From Whalleya microplaca (lineage: Eukaryota; Ascomycota; Sordariomycetes; Xylariales; Xylariaceae): a DNA stretch of 64,000 nucleotides. The notes beneath the pieces were generated by a model, which did no database searches, had not been told where the DNA came from, and saw nothing but the letters and a program-made list of their open reading frames with translations. A program made the translations under genes and the position numbers. Positions 34,206 through 47,365 of this stretch are shown here, in pieces (the first letter of the stretch is position 1; the number at the start of each line of letters is the position of its first letter). The stretch is from the NCBI GenBank assembly GCA_022497155.1, contig MU385710.1:1240001-1304000 (forward strand), written 5' to 3'.

Positions 34206-36545
34206 AAAAGCATTCAGAGTTGTTCTCGTTGCTGTAAAGGGCTTTGAACTGCATGTTCGGGGTTTAGTTTCTACTGCTGCAATCTTTATCAGAAGTTTCA
34301 TGTATTCGTTGCCCGAACTGGTCTGGCGAATAGGCGAAGCTCCAAATATTGATCGAATGGGGGACAGCAAGTCTATTGGGTCTCGTTTTGGGCAGATACC
34401 CCCAACCATTGGATACGCTCATCCACATCCGATAAACGCGACCACACACAGACAACGATACGACGAATAGGAACTACTCGGAACGGAGTTTCACGGCAGT
34501 CTCTGTACCCCCATACGTCGACCCCTTCTATCATTGTCTCATCCACGGCGAACTGAACGATACCCCCTTTGAAGCGACTCTGGACACACGCACTCTGAGG
34601 AAGCAGAAGAAGAAGAGAACACGGCTGTACACCACATCACTCTGATGGTTACAAGACCGCGAAAAAAATTGATACGCAGACTGAGCTCGGAAAAACAAAA
34701 GAAAAGAAAAACAAAACACACCAACGATCATCATATCATAATTATATACATCCGCTTTCTCACGAAGACCTATCTTATTTATATACATACATACATATAC
34801 CCCATCGCCCACGCGTTGCGACTATTTTCGAGATCGAGCAATCGACCCCCAAGCAAAATTTCGACTATCTGTCTGAATAACTACTTATCTATCTTCAAAT
34901 ATCTACTACTACCGCACAAGACTTGTCCCGCTCACGCGATATTACAATCAACCACCACCCCACAAGGAAGCTTACTAACTGACTAGCTAACCAACCCGCT
35001 CTGCTTTTGCTTTTTTGGAAGGGAAATCTTCCGTATATATATATCATAGTATACCCAGCGAAGCCAATACCACTACGCCACACACAGGGAAGCCGTCATA
35101 CCCTTGCATGGATGGCTACACGAATCACGGAAGGGAGAGAGACAGAAGTACTCAGCAAGCAAGCAACAACATTGCAGAGCGAGGTCAGGACCCTCGTTGA
35201 CCAGGAGGAACGGAGGGAGGGAAGGATGGAGGAAGGACGGCAGGAATGGGGACGGTCGGGCGGACAGGCGGACGGGGACGGTGGCTGGTGGTTGGTGTTA
35301 GCGGGAGAGTTGCGGGTTCCCCGTTTTCAGCATTAGGCGTTGACTTGGAAGTTTTGGCGTTTTTGTTTTATCTTTATTTTTTACTCCAGTTCATCATCAT
35401 ATTGTTTCCCCGAATTCTTGTTCATTCTTCTATCTATTAATCCGCTCCGCTCTCCCATCGGCCGTGAGAGGAGGAAGAGGGGATGGAACAGGAGAGATAG
35501 GAGGGCATAATTTTGGTTGTTGGAGATTGGGGATACGATGGATAGGATGTACGGATGGAAGGTGGGATTCCGAGGAGTTATTTGCCCTGCTCTGCGCTGC
35601 TGTGCTCTGCTCTGCGGTGCTTTTGCTCTCTCTCGATCTCCACGAGCCGCATGCCAATCAGCCAGTCAGTCAGCCGCAAGGAGAGCGGAAACGCGGAAAC
35701 CGAAAAGCAAACGAGCGAGCGAGCGTACAGTCGGACAGGGCAAGCAAGGAAGGCAAGCGATGAGCGAAGCGCGCGCAGTGATGGTGGTGGTGCTGGTCGC
35801 GGCATCAGCCGGGGGGTGGGCTAGGGAGGGTTGGGTTACACCCTGTAAAAGGGGGTTTGCTTTTTGGACGATTGCCTGACTGGCTGGCTGGCCCATCCCC
35901 CCGTCCATTCCATGGCGCCGCCGTCGCACTCATCACTCAACTCACTACGCGCGACGCGAAATCACACTCTTGTGGAAACAAGCGGCTTAATAGCTACCTA
36001 GCTGAACCTAGCTGAACTAGCTAGCGTTCACCCTGGCTCTGCTCTGCTGTGCTTTGCTCTGCTCTGCTGTTGTTGTGGTTCTACTACTAGGTACGAGCGC
36101 AAAGCCGAAAAAGGCTGTTTAAAAAGATAAAACCAAAAACAGAAAGAGACCAAAACCCCGTAAAACAAAAAATGAATATCAAAAAATGTCTGGGCGGCTG
36201 TCTGTCTGCTTTCCGGATATTCTTCTCCTTCCACCCGTCAATTCCCTATTGCTACTGCTGTTCTGCTGCTCCCATGTGAAATATACTATATGTTACATTG
36301 CATGTCGCCAATATCTCGATCTGGACAAGGCGAAGTTTTAGGGTTGCATGAAAAAGTGGTTTGAAACGGATTCGTGTTTGTTTTGGCTTTTCTCATATAT
36401 TATATTAATTATGGTTGGGTATCAACAAATTATTATCATGTACATCGAAAGAAGAAGAAAAGACAAGAAAGACAAAAAGACAAAAGACAAGACGTAGAAG
36501 AAGGCAAGACAAGGCAAGGCAAAGGCCCTTAAACTTCGAAACTCA
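34206..36545. other. convergent intergenic region with purine-rich and CTCTG-rich tracts
   Basis: 2.3 kb between two convergent stops. It contains a TATATATATAT run near 35036, a G-rich stretch at 35205-35295, CTGCTCTG repeats at about 35586-35625 and again at 36036-36072, and a purine-rich AAGACAAAAGACAAGAC tract at 36450-36525. Numerous 60-120 codon frames here are low complexity and unsupported. Confidence 0.55.
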
Positions 36546-39500
36546 TCAGCTCAGGCGCTCTTCCCATAGCTCAATGACGCCCTTCTCGGCCAGCTCCGGC
36601 ATGAGGCGCACGAGGACGAGCTCCAGGATGCCGTACACGAGGTGCTTGTTGCAATAGGGGTCGGAGAAGACATCGAGGATATCGGTCTCGATCTCAGCGA
36701 GGATCCGGTTCTCGTCCTCATCTTCTTCGTCGCACATGTCAGCAGCAGTAGCAGACCGATTATTGTCGCCACCGGCCGCAGCGCTCGCGCTGCTCGGCGG
36801 CTCACCGGTCCCTCCAACTCCAACAAATCCAAATTGCCGCTTTGACGAGCAGCTTGGGCTTGTGCCTGGTGCTGGAGGAGGAGTTGGAGTCAACGTTGCA
36901 TGGTTGATCTGGTTGTCCTGGTTGTGGCCAGTAGTAGCAGCAGGCTTACCCTCATCAGTAACCCGCACGCGTGGAACTTCCCCTCCAGTACTACTGGTAG
37001 CATTTTTATTATCATTATTAGGTGATGGTGCGGCGTTATGACTGCTGCTGCTGCTGCCGCTGCTGGCATTATTGAGCGGTCCGGACCGCCAATTCGCATT
37101 CCTCGTCTTATTATTAGTGCTGCTAGCTGCTATTATGCTAGACCAAGACCAGGTGGTGTTGCTACCGTAATAAAGCCTGCCCACCCCCTTCGGAACAAGC
37201 GCCAAAAGCGCGCTAGCGCATCTGCGACGTAAGGCGGCCAGCTGCTCATCGGATGAAGGGGGGACCAGGCTGGGCGCACCTGGGGCGTTATTAGGGAAGA
37301 GCGCACCGCGGATCGCTCGCAAGAGTGGGGGTAGGCGAGAAGGATCGAGTATATAGACGTGGATATAGTGTGAAAGTAGTCTGTGCGGGAATCAGTACAG
37401 TGCCAACCGATGAATCAGATAAAATGCTAATATAGAGCTCAAGCTTGTATAAGCAGCAAAAGATATTATGGCATGGCATGGCATGGCGTGGGGGTAGTAG
37501 TACTACTGCTACGGTATGTGGGGTGACTCGAGAGGAAGGGGGTTATTGATGGTTGCACAGCGTCTGCCAAAACGCGGAGTCTGTAGAGACGCGGATATCC
37601 CGGGGCAGACAGATATCTGAGTGCGAATCATACTGTAACCATAGCTTCATGGTTAATGAAAGGCGACTCTCGATAGCGAATTGCAATAGAGTCGTATAGT
37701 GGCTTGGTAATGCGAAACCTATAACGCATGAATCAAATGACAAGGCGATGCGAGGCCATGGTAGACCATGGGTATTCGCGGGGGGCTGCTCGACGACGAG
37801 AGGTAGCTAGAACAGGGGGAGCTAAGAAGCTTGCATGAGCCCTGAGGTCACTCTAGATCCTATCCGATGGATGATAACAGACGCCGCAGTGCTGCCAGGC
37901 CCCCCTCTAACGCCAGATGGATGCCGAGACATCTCGTAGAGAGCTCAGATCAATTGGATTGGGAATGGGACGACCCAGATGGTGTATGATACCTGCATAA
38001 CCCGATACCAGGGTACTCGAGAGCCACATTCTTGTTCTCGGAAAAGTTCCAGAACCACCCCTGCGAGAGCCACGCAAGCTGGTGTCACGCTCGGGTTATC
38101 ATATATGACGGTATCAAGAGCCGAGGAGTTGTCGTCTCGCATACCAAACCCTAGTAAGACAAGTTGGCCCGTTGGGGTCAGCCAGGAGCCAGGAGCCATA
38201 CTAAAGGATACCAATAACATAGTTCAATAAGACAGCCCCAGGCTTAGTGAGATCATCTGTTGTAGGGTTCGGCCCAAGCAGCGATGCAGGAGACAGATGC
38301 CTGTGCGTACGGGGACGGCAGCGGTACGGAGCGAAAAGGCAAAGAGCTCGTAGCGTCGCACTAGAGATGATGGATTGACTGATCGGAACCCTGGTCAATG
38401 GGGAGAATCCTTGCAAGTGCCAGGTTGGGCGCGTAAATAAGGCTTGCGGGTGGCCAGCCTGGTCAGCCCCGCGCCGTTTATCGTGCAATCGGACGCAGAG
38501 TACCAAGGATGACCCGGTCATTGGTCAGTGGAGATGATCCTTGAACAGACGTCGGTTGCTCAGTCTATGGCGAACCTGTGGAAGTGTGGTGTGTGGGTGG
38601 CTGTTTATCCGGTCGCGAAACCAAAAGGTCGGGTGTCGCACGGCAGTACATGCGTAAGGGCGCCCCCCCTTCGCTGACGGAGTCTGGAAGTACTTGTTCC
38701 TCTCATGGGGCCGGGAACTTGCCAAGCCACCGTCCGCACACCCTCCGGAGATTAATATTGTGATGGAAAAGCGGATTGCTAGTCATTTGCACTTGCAAGA
38801 GAAGCCGTTTCTGAAAGGTGAGTGGATAGGCTCAGGTCAAGTGACTTGAAGTGTATGTGGTGTGACGAGATAAGTAGTTTTAAAATAGAGCAGATCAGTA
38901 GATTGATTCGCTTACCTGTCAATGGTCCCGTCGAACCCTGCCAACTCGCCGGGTCCTCTCATAGCTCCCCATTGTATCATCGACAGAGCTCCGCCCAGCC
39001 ATGGCATGCGGGCGTCCATTTCAAGCAGATTCCCAAGACATGGCCAGATGCTGAAATCCACGATGGGAGCTTTGACTGGTGATGAACGAGTCTCATATTT
39101 CGCCCAAGGATGGTTAGGCGTCCCTTCGTCCTTGTACGTGCTCGAATCTACCGGGCGGGTAAAGACGGGAGAGGACCTCGGAGGGAGTGTTCGTGAGAGA
39201 AGAACGGTACCGATAATAACACGAGCCAAACTTAACAAAAGAAAACCCCACTGGACCACAGTCCAGAAAGCGTGATGAATAGACCAACTGCGTTTACTAG
39301 TAGATCGTGGAGCTGCTGAGTAGACGCTTTCGTTTGGAACGGCGCGTACCTCGGCGAAATCAGACCCAGAACCCATCCTTGTGCGTATTTGCCTCGTAAG
39401 TAAGATCAGGATTTCCCATATGAGCCATGGCTCCGACAGTTTCTTCGCAACGAGGTTGCCAATGATGAGCTCCGAGAAAAGCTGCCCAACCAATGCTGTC

Positions 39501-40346
39501 AAGCACCCATTTTCGAGGTCTTCGGTTGGAAGCAGGAGGGCAAGGACACCCTGCACTAGGAGTTGGCGATATATGCTCTCGTGATCCTCCTGAGCCTGGA
39601 TGCTCCTCTCGTCGCCTGGCGTGGGCACCGGGTACAGGGCAGGCAGCGGGTTGAGTGAATGATATATCTCACGTGTGCTAGCTTCAACCGGGGGCCGAGC
39701 TGGTGAGTTCTTTGCTATTCGATATGCTGGGTGATATCGTTGTAAGTGAGATGATGGACTTGTGTGAATTCGCATTTGGCAGCTCAGCAATGCGGAATAG
39801 ACTGGGAGACAAACCTCGGATATGGGCATCAAACAGCTCCGGGAGTTCGTCCAACAAGAGGCTCTCAAGATCTACCTTCCGTAGCCTCTGTTCCAGCGCG
39901 CGGGTGCAGTGGGCGATGATCTGTACTATCTCGGCGACAAATGTCTCGTCCGGCGTAATTTTGGCATACCAGTTCTGAACGAACTCCCTAATGATGATAG
40001 ATATAAGAGCATACAGCTGCGAGTCAACATCGTTCCGACTGGTAAGAGGCGGCAACAAGGCTTCGATGGGTGCAGGCGTGCTCTTCCCCCTATCGGCCAG
40101 ATGCTGTGCGCAGAGGGTTCGACGTATCAGTGCAGCAGTAGCCTTGTCGGACAGGAAGTCGGAGGACACGGGGCGAGTGGCGCGACGAGGCGGCTGGACG
40201 GGCGAGGTGACACGCGGTGGACCGGAAGGCCCGCTGGCAGTTGAGGTGACGGATTCGGGGGTGGTGCTCGAGGTCGGCGGCGCTTTCAGACCGGCTGTGG
40301 GAACTTGGCCACCGATTGGCGGCACGGCAGACGATGCGGCTGCCAT
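36546..40346 (-). CDS. PXA-domain protein with a 1.5-kb intron
   Basis: Exons (complement) 40346..39815, 39726..38916, 37380..36546; introns of 88 and 1535 nt; 725 aa. The N-terminus is Pro/Ser/Thr-rich (1-60), followed by a PXA domain (about 60-300: ALIRRTLCAQHLADRG, YALISIIIREFVQNWYAKI, ALEQRLRKVDLESLLLDEL, then across intron 1 DAHIRAYRIAKNSPARPPV and LVQGVLALLLPTEDLENGC). A hydrophobic segment (FLLLSLARVIIGTVLL) follows. The C-terminal part (SRLPPLLRAIRGALFPNN ... ILDVFSDPYCNKHLVYGILEL) resembles the terminal region of fungal PXA and nexin proteins. PXA proteins act in endosomal/vacuolar trafficking or organelle contact. The first ATG in frame is used. The second intron is very long for an ascomycete but its splice sites and phase fit exactly. 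Confidence 0.85.
37381..38915 (-). other. 1535-nt intron of the PXA gene
   Basis: Donor GTAAGC after ATTGACAG and acceptor CCCGCACAG, with a CTGAT branch-like site about 18 nt before the acceptor. The flanking frames join as TID-R-LLSHYIHVYI. Contents include a GGCAT triplet repeat (about 37468-37485) and short frames with no recognisable domain on either strand. Confidence 0.7.
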
Positions 40347-41096
40347 AGCCTGGTTGGAGGAGGATGGGAGGTTTATCGCACTATCATGGCAGAAGTAGAA
40401 CAACAATGCTGAAAGGCATGTAGTAGGGTAGGGGAAATAGCAACGCCCATAATAAATCTCATAAACAAAGTAAAAAAAATGATGCCTCGTTCATAGGCGA
40501 CTTGCAAGTGTCGCTGAGTTCATCAAAATGTTGTGAACACAGCTCAAAGGAGACACTTGTTTTCTATGGTTATTTTATTTTTTGGGGCAGACGTCACCGG
40601 TGCTGCCGTTTTGCTGTGCTGTTGAGACAACCTTTGCGGCCACTCATTTTTCCCCGGATCCTTTTTTGGGGGCCCTACATGAATCTAGCTGCAGCTCAAC
40701 ACCTGCGCCTTACCTGCCTTACCTAAACTACTGGGTACCTTAAAGGTACGTGCACCTCGTTCCACCTGCACGCAGCTCTAGCGGCGTACTCCGAAGGTAA
40801 CTCTAGATACTACGGTAGGAGAGGTAGATATCTCAAAACTACATCTCAATGTATGTGAGATAATATTATTTACTTATGGCTTACATTTCTCGCTATGAGC
40901 AACTATTAAAGAGTACTCAAGTAGCTATTAAGCTTCATAACTCATTCATAACGTTTTGTCGGTTTGTAAAATGTAAAGGTCTCAAGAGACCCTCATAATT
41001 CATCACATCATCCCATTTTTAAACTGAGAAGGGTTGTCATGTACAAATGTATTACAAAACAATGCTTTGTACATAATCTAGATCCTATATATAGCT
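40347..41096. other. intergenic: PXA promoter and MSS51 3' flank
   Basis: About 750 bp. Contains the 5' region of the PXA gene and AT-rich 3' sequence of MSS51. No other feature supported. Confidence 0.5.
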
Positions 41097-42718
41097 TTAT
41101 TCGACGTCTTTTCTGGTTGCTTCGTATCTGTGACATTTGTTAGCAACTCTAATCTGAACACATGCAACGACTTTTCAAGACAAAGTACATACCTCTTTCC
41201 TCGGAAAGCCCATACGCCCCAGTTACCACAACTGACGTCTTGCGGATCCAAGTCATTGAGATCCCACCGCAGACTCCTGAAGGTGTTCTCGCCGGGCTCC
41301 ATGAGGATGTCGAACTCGCCGCTGCAGGTCTTGTTGACCCACTTGATATCCCGTTCCATGTCATACTGCGTATAGCCCGTCACGAGAATAGGGGCCTTGG
41401 TCTCGAGCAGGAGAGGCACCGTCTCCGACCACTCGTGGGAGCTCGCGGGGTGTCCCAATCCCGGGTGGAACATGACGAAGCAGTCGAAGTACGGATCGTA
41501 CGGGTAGAACTGCCCGGTCTTGTGCAGCGTGTGATAGTAGTCCACAATGGTGCTGATCTTCATCGTCGGCCACACCCGGTCCTCCACGATGGCGCCGAAC
41601 GGGTTGGAGGGCGTCCGGGGCGGCAGTGGGAATTCGTCGTCCCGGTTGGCCATGCTTTCAGGTCCGATGAATATGAGATGGAACTTCCCGCGGGGGAAGA
41701 GGTGTGCCAGCTGCACCCATACATTCCGGGGAAGGGATGACTCTGCGCGCGCGCCTAAGATGAATATCCTGACCGGCGGTGCTCCAGGTCGCAAGCCCTT
41801 AACATCGGTTCCGCCTCCCGTCCTAGGCGGATGTAACGTATATCGCAGAGCGCTCAAGCTCTTGAGGCCTTCGTGTGTGAGCCTCCCCCCTTTTCTGATG
41901 TGATAAGGACTGAGCTCGTGGAGGATACTGCCAATGGTTAATGGGTAGGTCAGCAGCCTGGTGACCTGTCGCATGTTGCGGTCATCGTTGATGGCCTCGA
42001 ACTGCCTCGTATACAGATAGGTATCCCAATTGGTCATGTTGACAACCGCTTCCTCTATCTGTGGGCCTGCGTACTCGAACTCGGGAAAGAACCTTCCCGA
42101 GCGAAGGTCGTGGTCATCCTCATTGATCTGCCTCAGGGTATCGCAGATCTTCAGGTGCGCCTCATAGTCCTCGGCCCAATGCTTCTCACTACAATAAACT
42201 GGAATCCCACAGTCGGGACATTCGAAGTCGACGTGGACTGGCGCTTTGTTGGCGGAGCTGGGGACGCTTTGCGGGGCATTGCTGGTTGTAGGCATCCGTG
42301 CAGGCCGGTGGTCTGGATGCGGGCAGTATGCATGTTGCCTTATGAAAGCAGCGCGACGCCGTATCTCGGGAATTGGTGAAGTGGTATAGGAGTGGAAGAG
42401 GTCATCGGGGCGCAGGACCGGCGGTTTGGGTGGCTCTTTGGCCGGTGCCGTAGCCCCGAAGGAAACGGGGTTCTCTTCGGATACCTTGGCTTGTTCACTA
42501 GAGAAAGATATAGGTCTTGTCGAAGGATGTACTGGCTGAGTGGGACGAAGACTTTTCGACCGCACCGTCGGCTCGGATCTGCTGTTCTGTCGCAATGAGG
42601 ATGAGGATATATTCCTAGAGAATGACCTTGCCATGCGCGGATGGGACGCCTTCGTGAACGACAGCCTCGCGCATTTCCAGCATGTCCTGGAAGTGGCCAG
42701 GCGCACTGAAGGTTCCAT
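41097..42718 (-). CDS. mss51: Mss51, mitochondrial COX1 translation activator
   Basis: Exons (complement) 42718..41193 and 41127..41097; a 65-nt intron (GTATGT...CACAG) replaces a longer read-through tail with a short end, FRGKRYEATRKDVE; 518 aa. The N-terminus is rich in Arg and Ser and free of acidic residues, typical of a mitochondrial targeting sequence. A MYND-like zinc region has C132, H134/H137, C167, C170, C176, H180, H188 and C192 (ECPDCGIPVYCSEKHWAEDYE). The remainder is the Mss51 C-terminal domain (FFPEFEYAGPQIEEA, VRIFILGARAESSLP, CFVMFHPGLGHP, PILVTGYTQYDMERD). In yeast Mss51 activates COX1 mRNA translation and binds Cox1 during complex IV assembly. It is divergent with rse1 over a 408-bp gap. 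Confidence 0.95.
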
Positions 42719-43126
42719 CTCTTAGATCGAGACTCTTATGACAGAGGTGATGGAGCTTGCATTTGTCATATGTAGCTACATGCCACTTCCAAGCTCAAAT
42801 GTCAAGGTTGAATCTACTGGGACTGGACCTGATTGAATTAACGGATAAAGTCTTTCCCGCTATATGTATGTAACCGTATATGTATGTATAGAAAACATCA
42901 GGTAAGCAGGCAGCCTGGCAGGTCCGTCCCTGGCCCCCACTATCGGTGCTATTAGCTCCAGCCTTTGATTTCGCATTGGACGACGATTGGAGCTCTGGCC
43001 ATTCAAAAACAAAAATTTGGAGCTGAGTTGCCAGGCCTTCCACGACGACAGCCTCACTATATAGCAAGAAAGGCGACTGAACCACTGAAAGAGCCGCGCA
43101 GGCTTTCTGCGCACCTTTTATGAACC
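42719..43126. promoter_or_regulatory. bidirectional promoter between mss51 and rse1
   Basis: 408 bp separate the two start codons. An extra ATG at 43120 sits 7 bases before the rse1 start, in another frame. No clear TATA box was identified. Confidence 0.7.
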
Positions 43127-46100
43127 ATGGCGACCACTTCGAATATGTTTCTCTATTCGCTGACTGTCCAGCCTCCAACCAACATAATTCAAGCTCTTCT
43201 CGGTCAGTTCTCCGGCACAAAAGAGCAGCAGATCGTCACAGCTTCTGGTTCGCGACTCACCCTCGTCCGCCCTGAACCGTCGCAAGGAAAAGTCGTTACC
43301 TTACTATCACACGACGTTTTCGGTATCATCCGGTCCATTGCAGCTTTTCGTCTGGCTGGAAGCAACAAGGGTAAGTCTGCACTCCCCTACTTCTGAGGCT
43401 TCACTTAGTGATTTTGAAGCTGTATCGGTAGAAACACTCGAGTCGTTACCTTGATATAAGGTGTGGTGTTCAGGCTCTTGTGGAATCTTGCGCATCATAT
43501 TAGAACTTTGCTAATCTGCCTTCATATAGATTATATTATACTTGCTACCGATTCGGGTCGCATTGCCATTATCGAGTACATACCCCAGCAAAATCGATTC
43601 AAGCAACAGAAGCTTGAGACTTTTGGAAAATCTGGTGTTCGCCGAGTCGTTCCTGGACAGTATCTAGCCTGCGATCCCAAGGGTAGAGCGTGTCTCATCG
43701 CGTCCATTGAGAAGAACAAGCTGGTCTACGTTCTGAACCGAAATGCTCAAGCAGAGCTTACCATTTCTTCGCCTCTCGAGGCGCATAAGCCGGGGACAAT
43801 AGTATTGTCCATGGTCTCCTTGGACGTTGGCTATGCAAATCCAGTCTTTGCTGCATTGGAGATGGACTACACCGAATCCGATCAGGACCCGTCTGGCCAA
43901 GCTCTTTCAGAAGTTGAGACGCAGCTAGTTTACTACGAGCTAGATCTTGGATTAAATCATGTTGTCAGAAAATGGCACGAGACTGTCGATTCGACTGCCT
44001 CCTTGTTGTTTCAGGTTCCCGGTGGCAATGACGGACCGAGTGGTGTCCTCGTGTGTGGAGAAGAAAACATTACCTACAGGCACTCGAATCAAGAGGCCTT
44101 CCGGGTGCCCATACCGAGAAGGAAAGGCGCAACCGAGGATCCTCAGCGCAGGCGTTCGATCGTCTCTGGTGTGATGCACAAACTCAAAGGCAATGCAGGC
44201 GCTTTCTTCTTTCTCCTGCAGACCGAAGACGGTGACTTGTTCAAAGTCACCATTGATATGGCCGAGGACGATGATGGTAATGTGACTGGAGAGGTACGGA
44301 GGCTCAAGATCAAGTACTTTGATACTGTCCCGGTTTCTACCAGCCTCTGCATCTTGAAGAGTGGCTTCTTGTTTGTTGCCAGCGAGTTTGGAAATCACCA
44401 CTTCTATCAGTTCGAAAAATTAGGCGATGACGACGACGAAGTGGGATTCTCCAGTGACGATTTTCCAACGGACCCTCAAGCTTCATATAAACCCACCTAT
44501 TTCTACCCCAGGCCAGCTGAAAATCTAAGTCTCGTGGACAGCATCGACTCCATGAACCCCCTGATCGATTGCAAGGTGGCTAATCTGACCGGCGAGGATG
44601 CACCACAAATTTACTCTATCTGTGGTAATGGTGCTCGGAGCACGTTCAGAATCCTGAAACACGGCCTCGAGGTTAATGAAATAGTTGCCTCGGAGCTTCC
44701 TGGTGTTCCATCTGCGGTCTGGACAACGAAGCTCAACCAAAGCGATCAATATGACGCCTATATTATTCTCTCTTTCAGCAATGGCACTCTAGTATTGAGT
44801 ATCGGCGAGACGGTAGAAGAAGTGACAGATACCGGCTTTCTTTCTTCTGTCCCGACACTTGCCGTGCAGCAACTTGGGGATGATGGACTTATTCAAGTCC
44901 ACCCTAAAGGCATCCGACATATTATTAGAGGGCGAGTTAATGAATGGGAAGCCCCACAGCATCGATCTATCGTTGCCGCCTCTACGAATGAGCGTCAAGT
45001 TGCAGTGGCCCTGAGTTCAGGTGAAATTGTCTATTTTGAGATGGATGCGGATGGTTCATTGGCAGAATATGATGAAAAGAAAGAGATGTTTGGCACAGTT
45101 ACCTGCTTGAGCTTGGGTGAGGTCCCTGAAGGTCGCCTAAGAAGCTCGTTCCTAGCTGTCGGTTGCGATGACTGCACTGTCCGAGTGCTGAGTCTAGACC
45201 TTGAAACAACTCTTGAGAGCAAGTCTGTACAAGCCTTGACAGCTGCTCCGTCAGCATTATCAATAATGTCCATGGAGGATTCATCATCAGGCGGATCGAC
45301 CTTACATCTACATATCGGCCTTCATTCTGGTGTCTACTTACGGACGGTCCTGGATGAGGTCACGGGAGAACTCACGGATACTCGCCAAAAATTCCTTGGG
45401 CCAAAGGCTGTACGACTATTCCAGGTCTCCGTCCAAGGACGCACATGCGTCTTGGCACTCAGCTCGAGGACCTGGCTAGGCTATTCTGACCCGATTACGA
45501 AGGGCTTCATGATGACGCCCTTGGACTATAGCGACCTAGAATGGGGCTGGAATTTCAGCAGCGAACAATGTGAAGAGGGCATGGTGGGAATCCAAGGCCA
45601 AAATCTCAAGTAAGCTGAAATTTCTTTCGCATTGATTTTAATTGAAGGATGATGAGAAATTGGGACCGACGCTATAAGCTATGAGGTTTTTACGCATACA
45701 TACCAATTGTTCCTACTGAACTTCGAAAATTTCACCATTATTGCTAGATCTGCTGAGGCAATAACGGCTACTAACAGCAAACAGGATTTTCTCCATCGAC
45801 AGGCTGAGCGACACCTTGCTTCAGCAATCGATACCACTCACATATACCCCTAAGCGTCTTGCTAAGCACCCTGACCAACCCTACTTCTACACTATTGAGT
45901 CTGAGAACAACACTTTACCACCTGAGCTGCGCGCAAAGCTCCTGGCTGACCCTGGTGTCGTTAATGGCGACGCGGTCGTGTTGTCTCCTCTGGAGTTTGG
46001 CTATCCCCGAGCTCGTGGCCGCTGGGCATCTTGCATCAGCGTCGTGGACCCCTTGGTAGAAAAGCGTGTCTTACAAACACTAGATCTCGAGGATAATGAA

Positions 46101-47154
46101 GCTGCCGTCAGTATGGTCACAGTTTCGTTTGCGAGCCAAGACAACGAAGTCTTCCTTGTAGTCGGTACAGGGAAAGACATGATACTCAGCCCTCGCCAGT
46201 TCAGCGCGGGATACATCCACGTTTACAGGTTCCGGGACAACGGCAGAGAAATAGAGTTTATTCACAAGACTAAGGTCGAAGAACCGCCAATGGCACTGAT
46301 CCAGTTCCAGGGTCGGCTGCTCGCAGGAATTGGCAAGACTCTTCGAGCTTATGATCTTGGGTTACGGCAGCTTCTCCGAAAGGCGCAAGCTGAGGTCGCT
46401 CCACAACTCATCGTCTCGTTACAAACACAGGGTAGCCGTATTGTCGTTGGCGATGTGCAGCAGAGCGTGACCTATGTCGTCTACAAATATGAGAGCAATA
46501 AGCTGATACCATTCGCTGACGACACCATGCCACGCTGGACGACTAGCATCGCTATGGTCGATTACGAGTCTGTGGCTGGTGGAGACAAGTTCGGAAATAT
46601 CTGGATCGTGCGATGTCCCCAAAAGGCGAGCGAGGAAGCCGATGAAGATGGAGCTGGCACACATCTACAGCACGCCAGAGAATACCTGCACGGTTCCAAT
46701 CACCGTCTCAGTCTCATGTCGCACTTCTTCACTCAGGATATCCCAACCAGTATAAGCAAGACTAACCTTGTCGTCGGCGGCCAAGACGTGCTGCTCTGGA
46801 GCGGCATCCACGGCACCATCGGCGTCTTCATCCCCTTCCTCAGCCGCGAAGACGCCGATTTCTTCCAGAGTCTGGAGTCGCACATGCGCAACGAAGACTC
46901 GCCCTTAGCGGGGCGGGATCATCTGATATATAGGAGTTATTACGCTCCGGTGAAGGGCGTCATCGATGGTGATCTATGCGAGAGATTTACGCTGCTTCCT
47001 AGCGACAAGAAGCAGATGATTGCGGGGGAGTTGGACCGCTCGGTCCGAGAGATCGAGCGGAAGATATCCGTAAGTCTATCTAGGTTCATAATCGTATTGT
47101 TTTAAAGCCCCACTGACGGTGTTACAGGACGTACGAACGCGGTCTGCTTTCTAA
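43127..47154 (+). CDS. rse1: Rse1/SF3B3, U2 snRNP SF3b subunit
   Basis: Exons 43127..43370, 43530..45609, 45785..47069, 47128..47154; introns of 159, 175 and 58 nt; 1211 aa, the usual size. The protein is a beta-propeller of the DDB1/CPSF-A family: start [18 protein letters not shown], joined across intron 1 to [30 protein letters not shown], then the CPSF-A part ([40 protein letters not shown]-type [20 protein letters not shown]) and the terminal [18 protein letters not shown] assembled over the 27-nt last exon. It scaffolds SF3b in branch-site recognition. The strong context ACCATGG supports the start at 43127. Confidence 0.97.
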
Positions 47155-47365
47155 GAGGTAATTTCCAATGGTGTATGGAGTATAGAACTGGACGATATTG
47201 TATTCTACAGAGATGGCTTGGTGTTACGGCGTATGTAAAGCGGCGGCCTTAAAATGGTATATTCACATCCATGAAACCCAAATTTACATTTCTCTTGATC
47301 AAAATGTTTGTTTCTACTCATGACGATAATCCAGAAACGCCCATTCACCCACTCCTCTTTTACTG

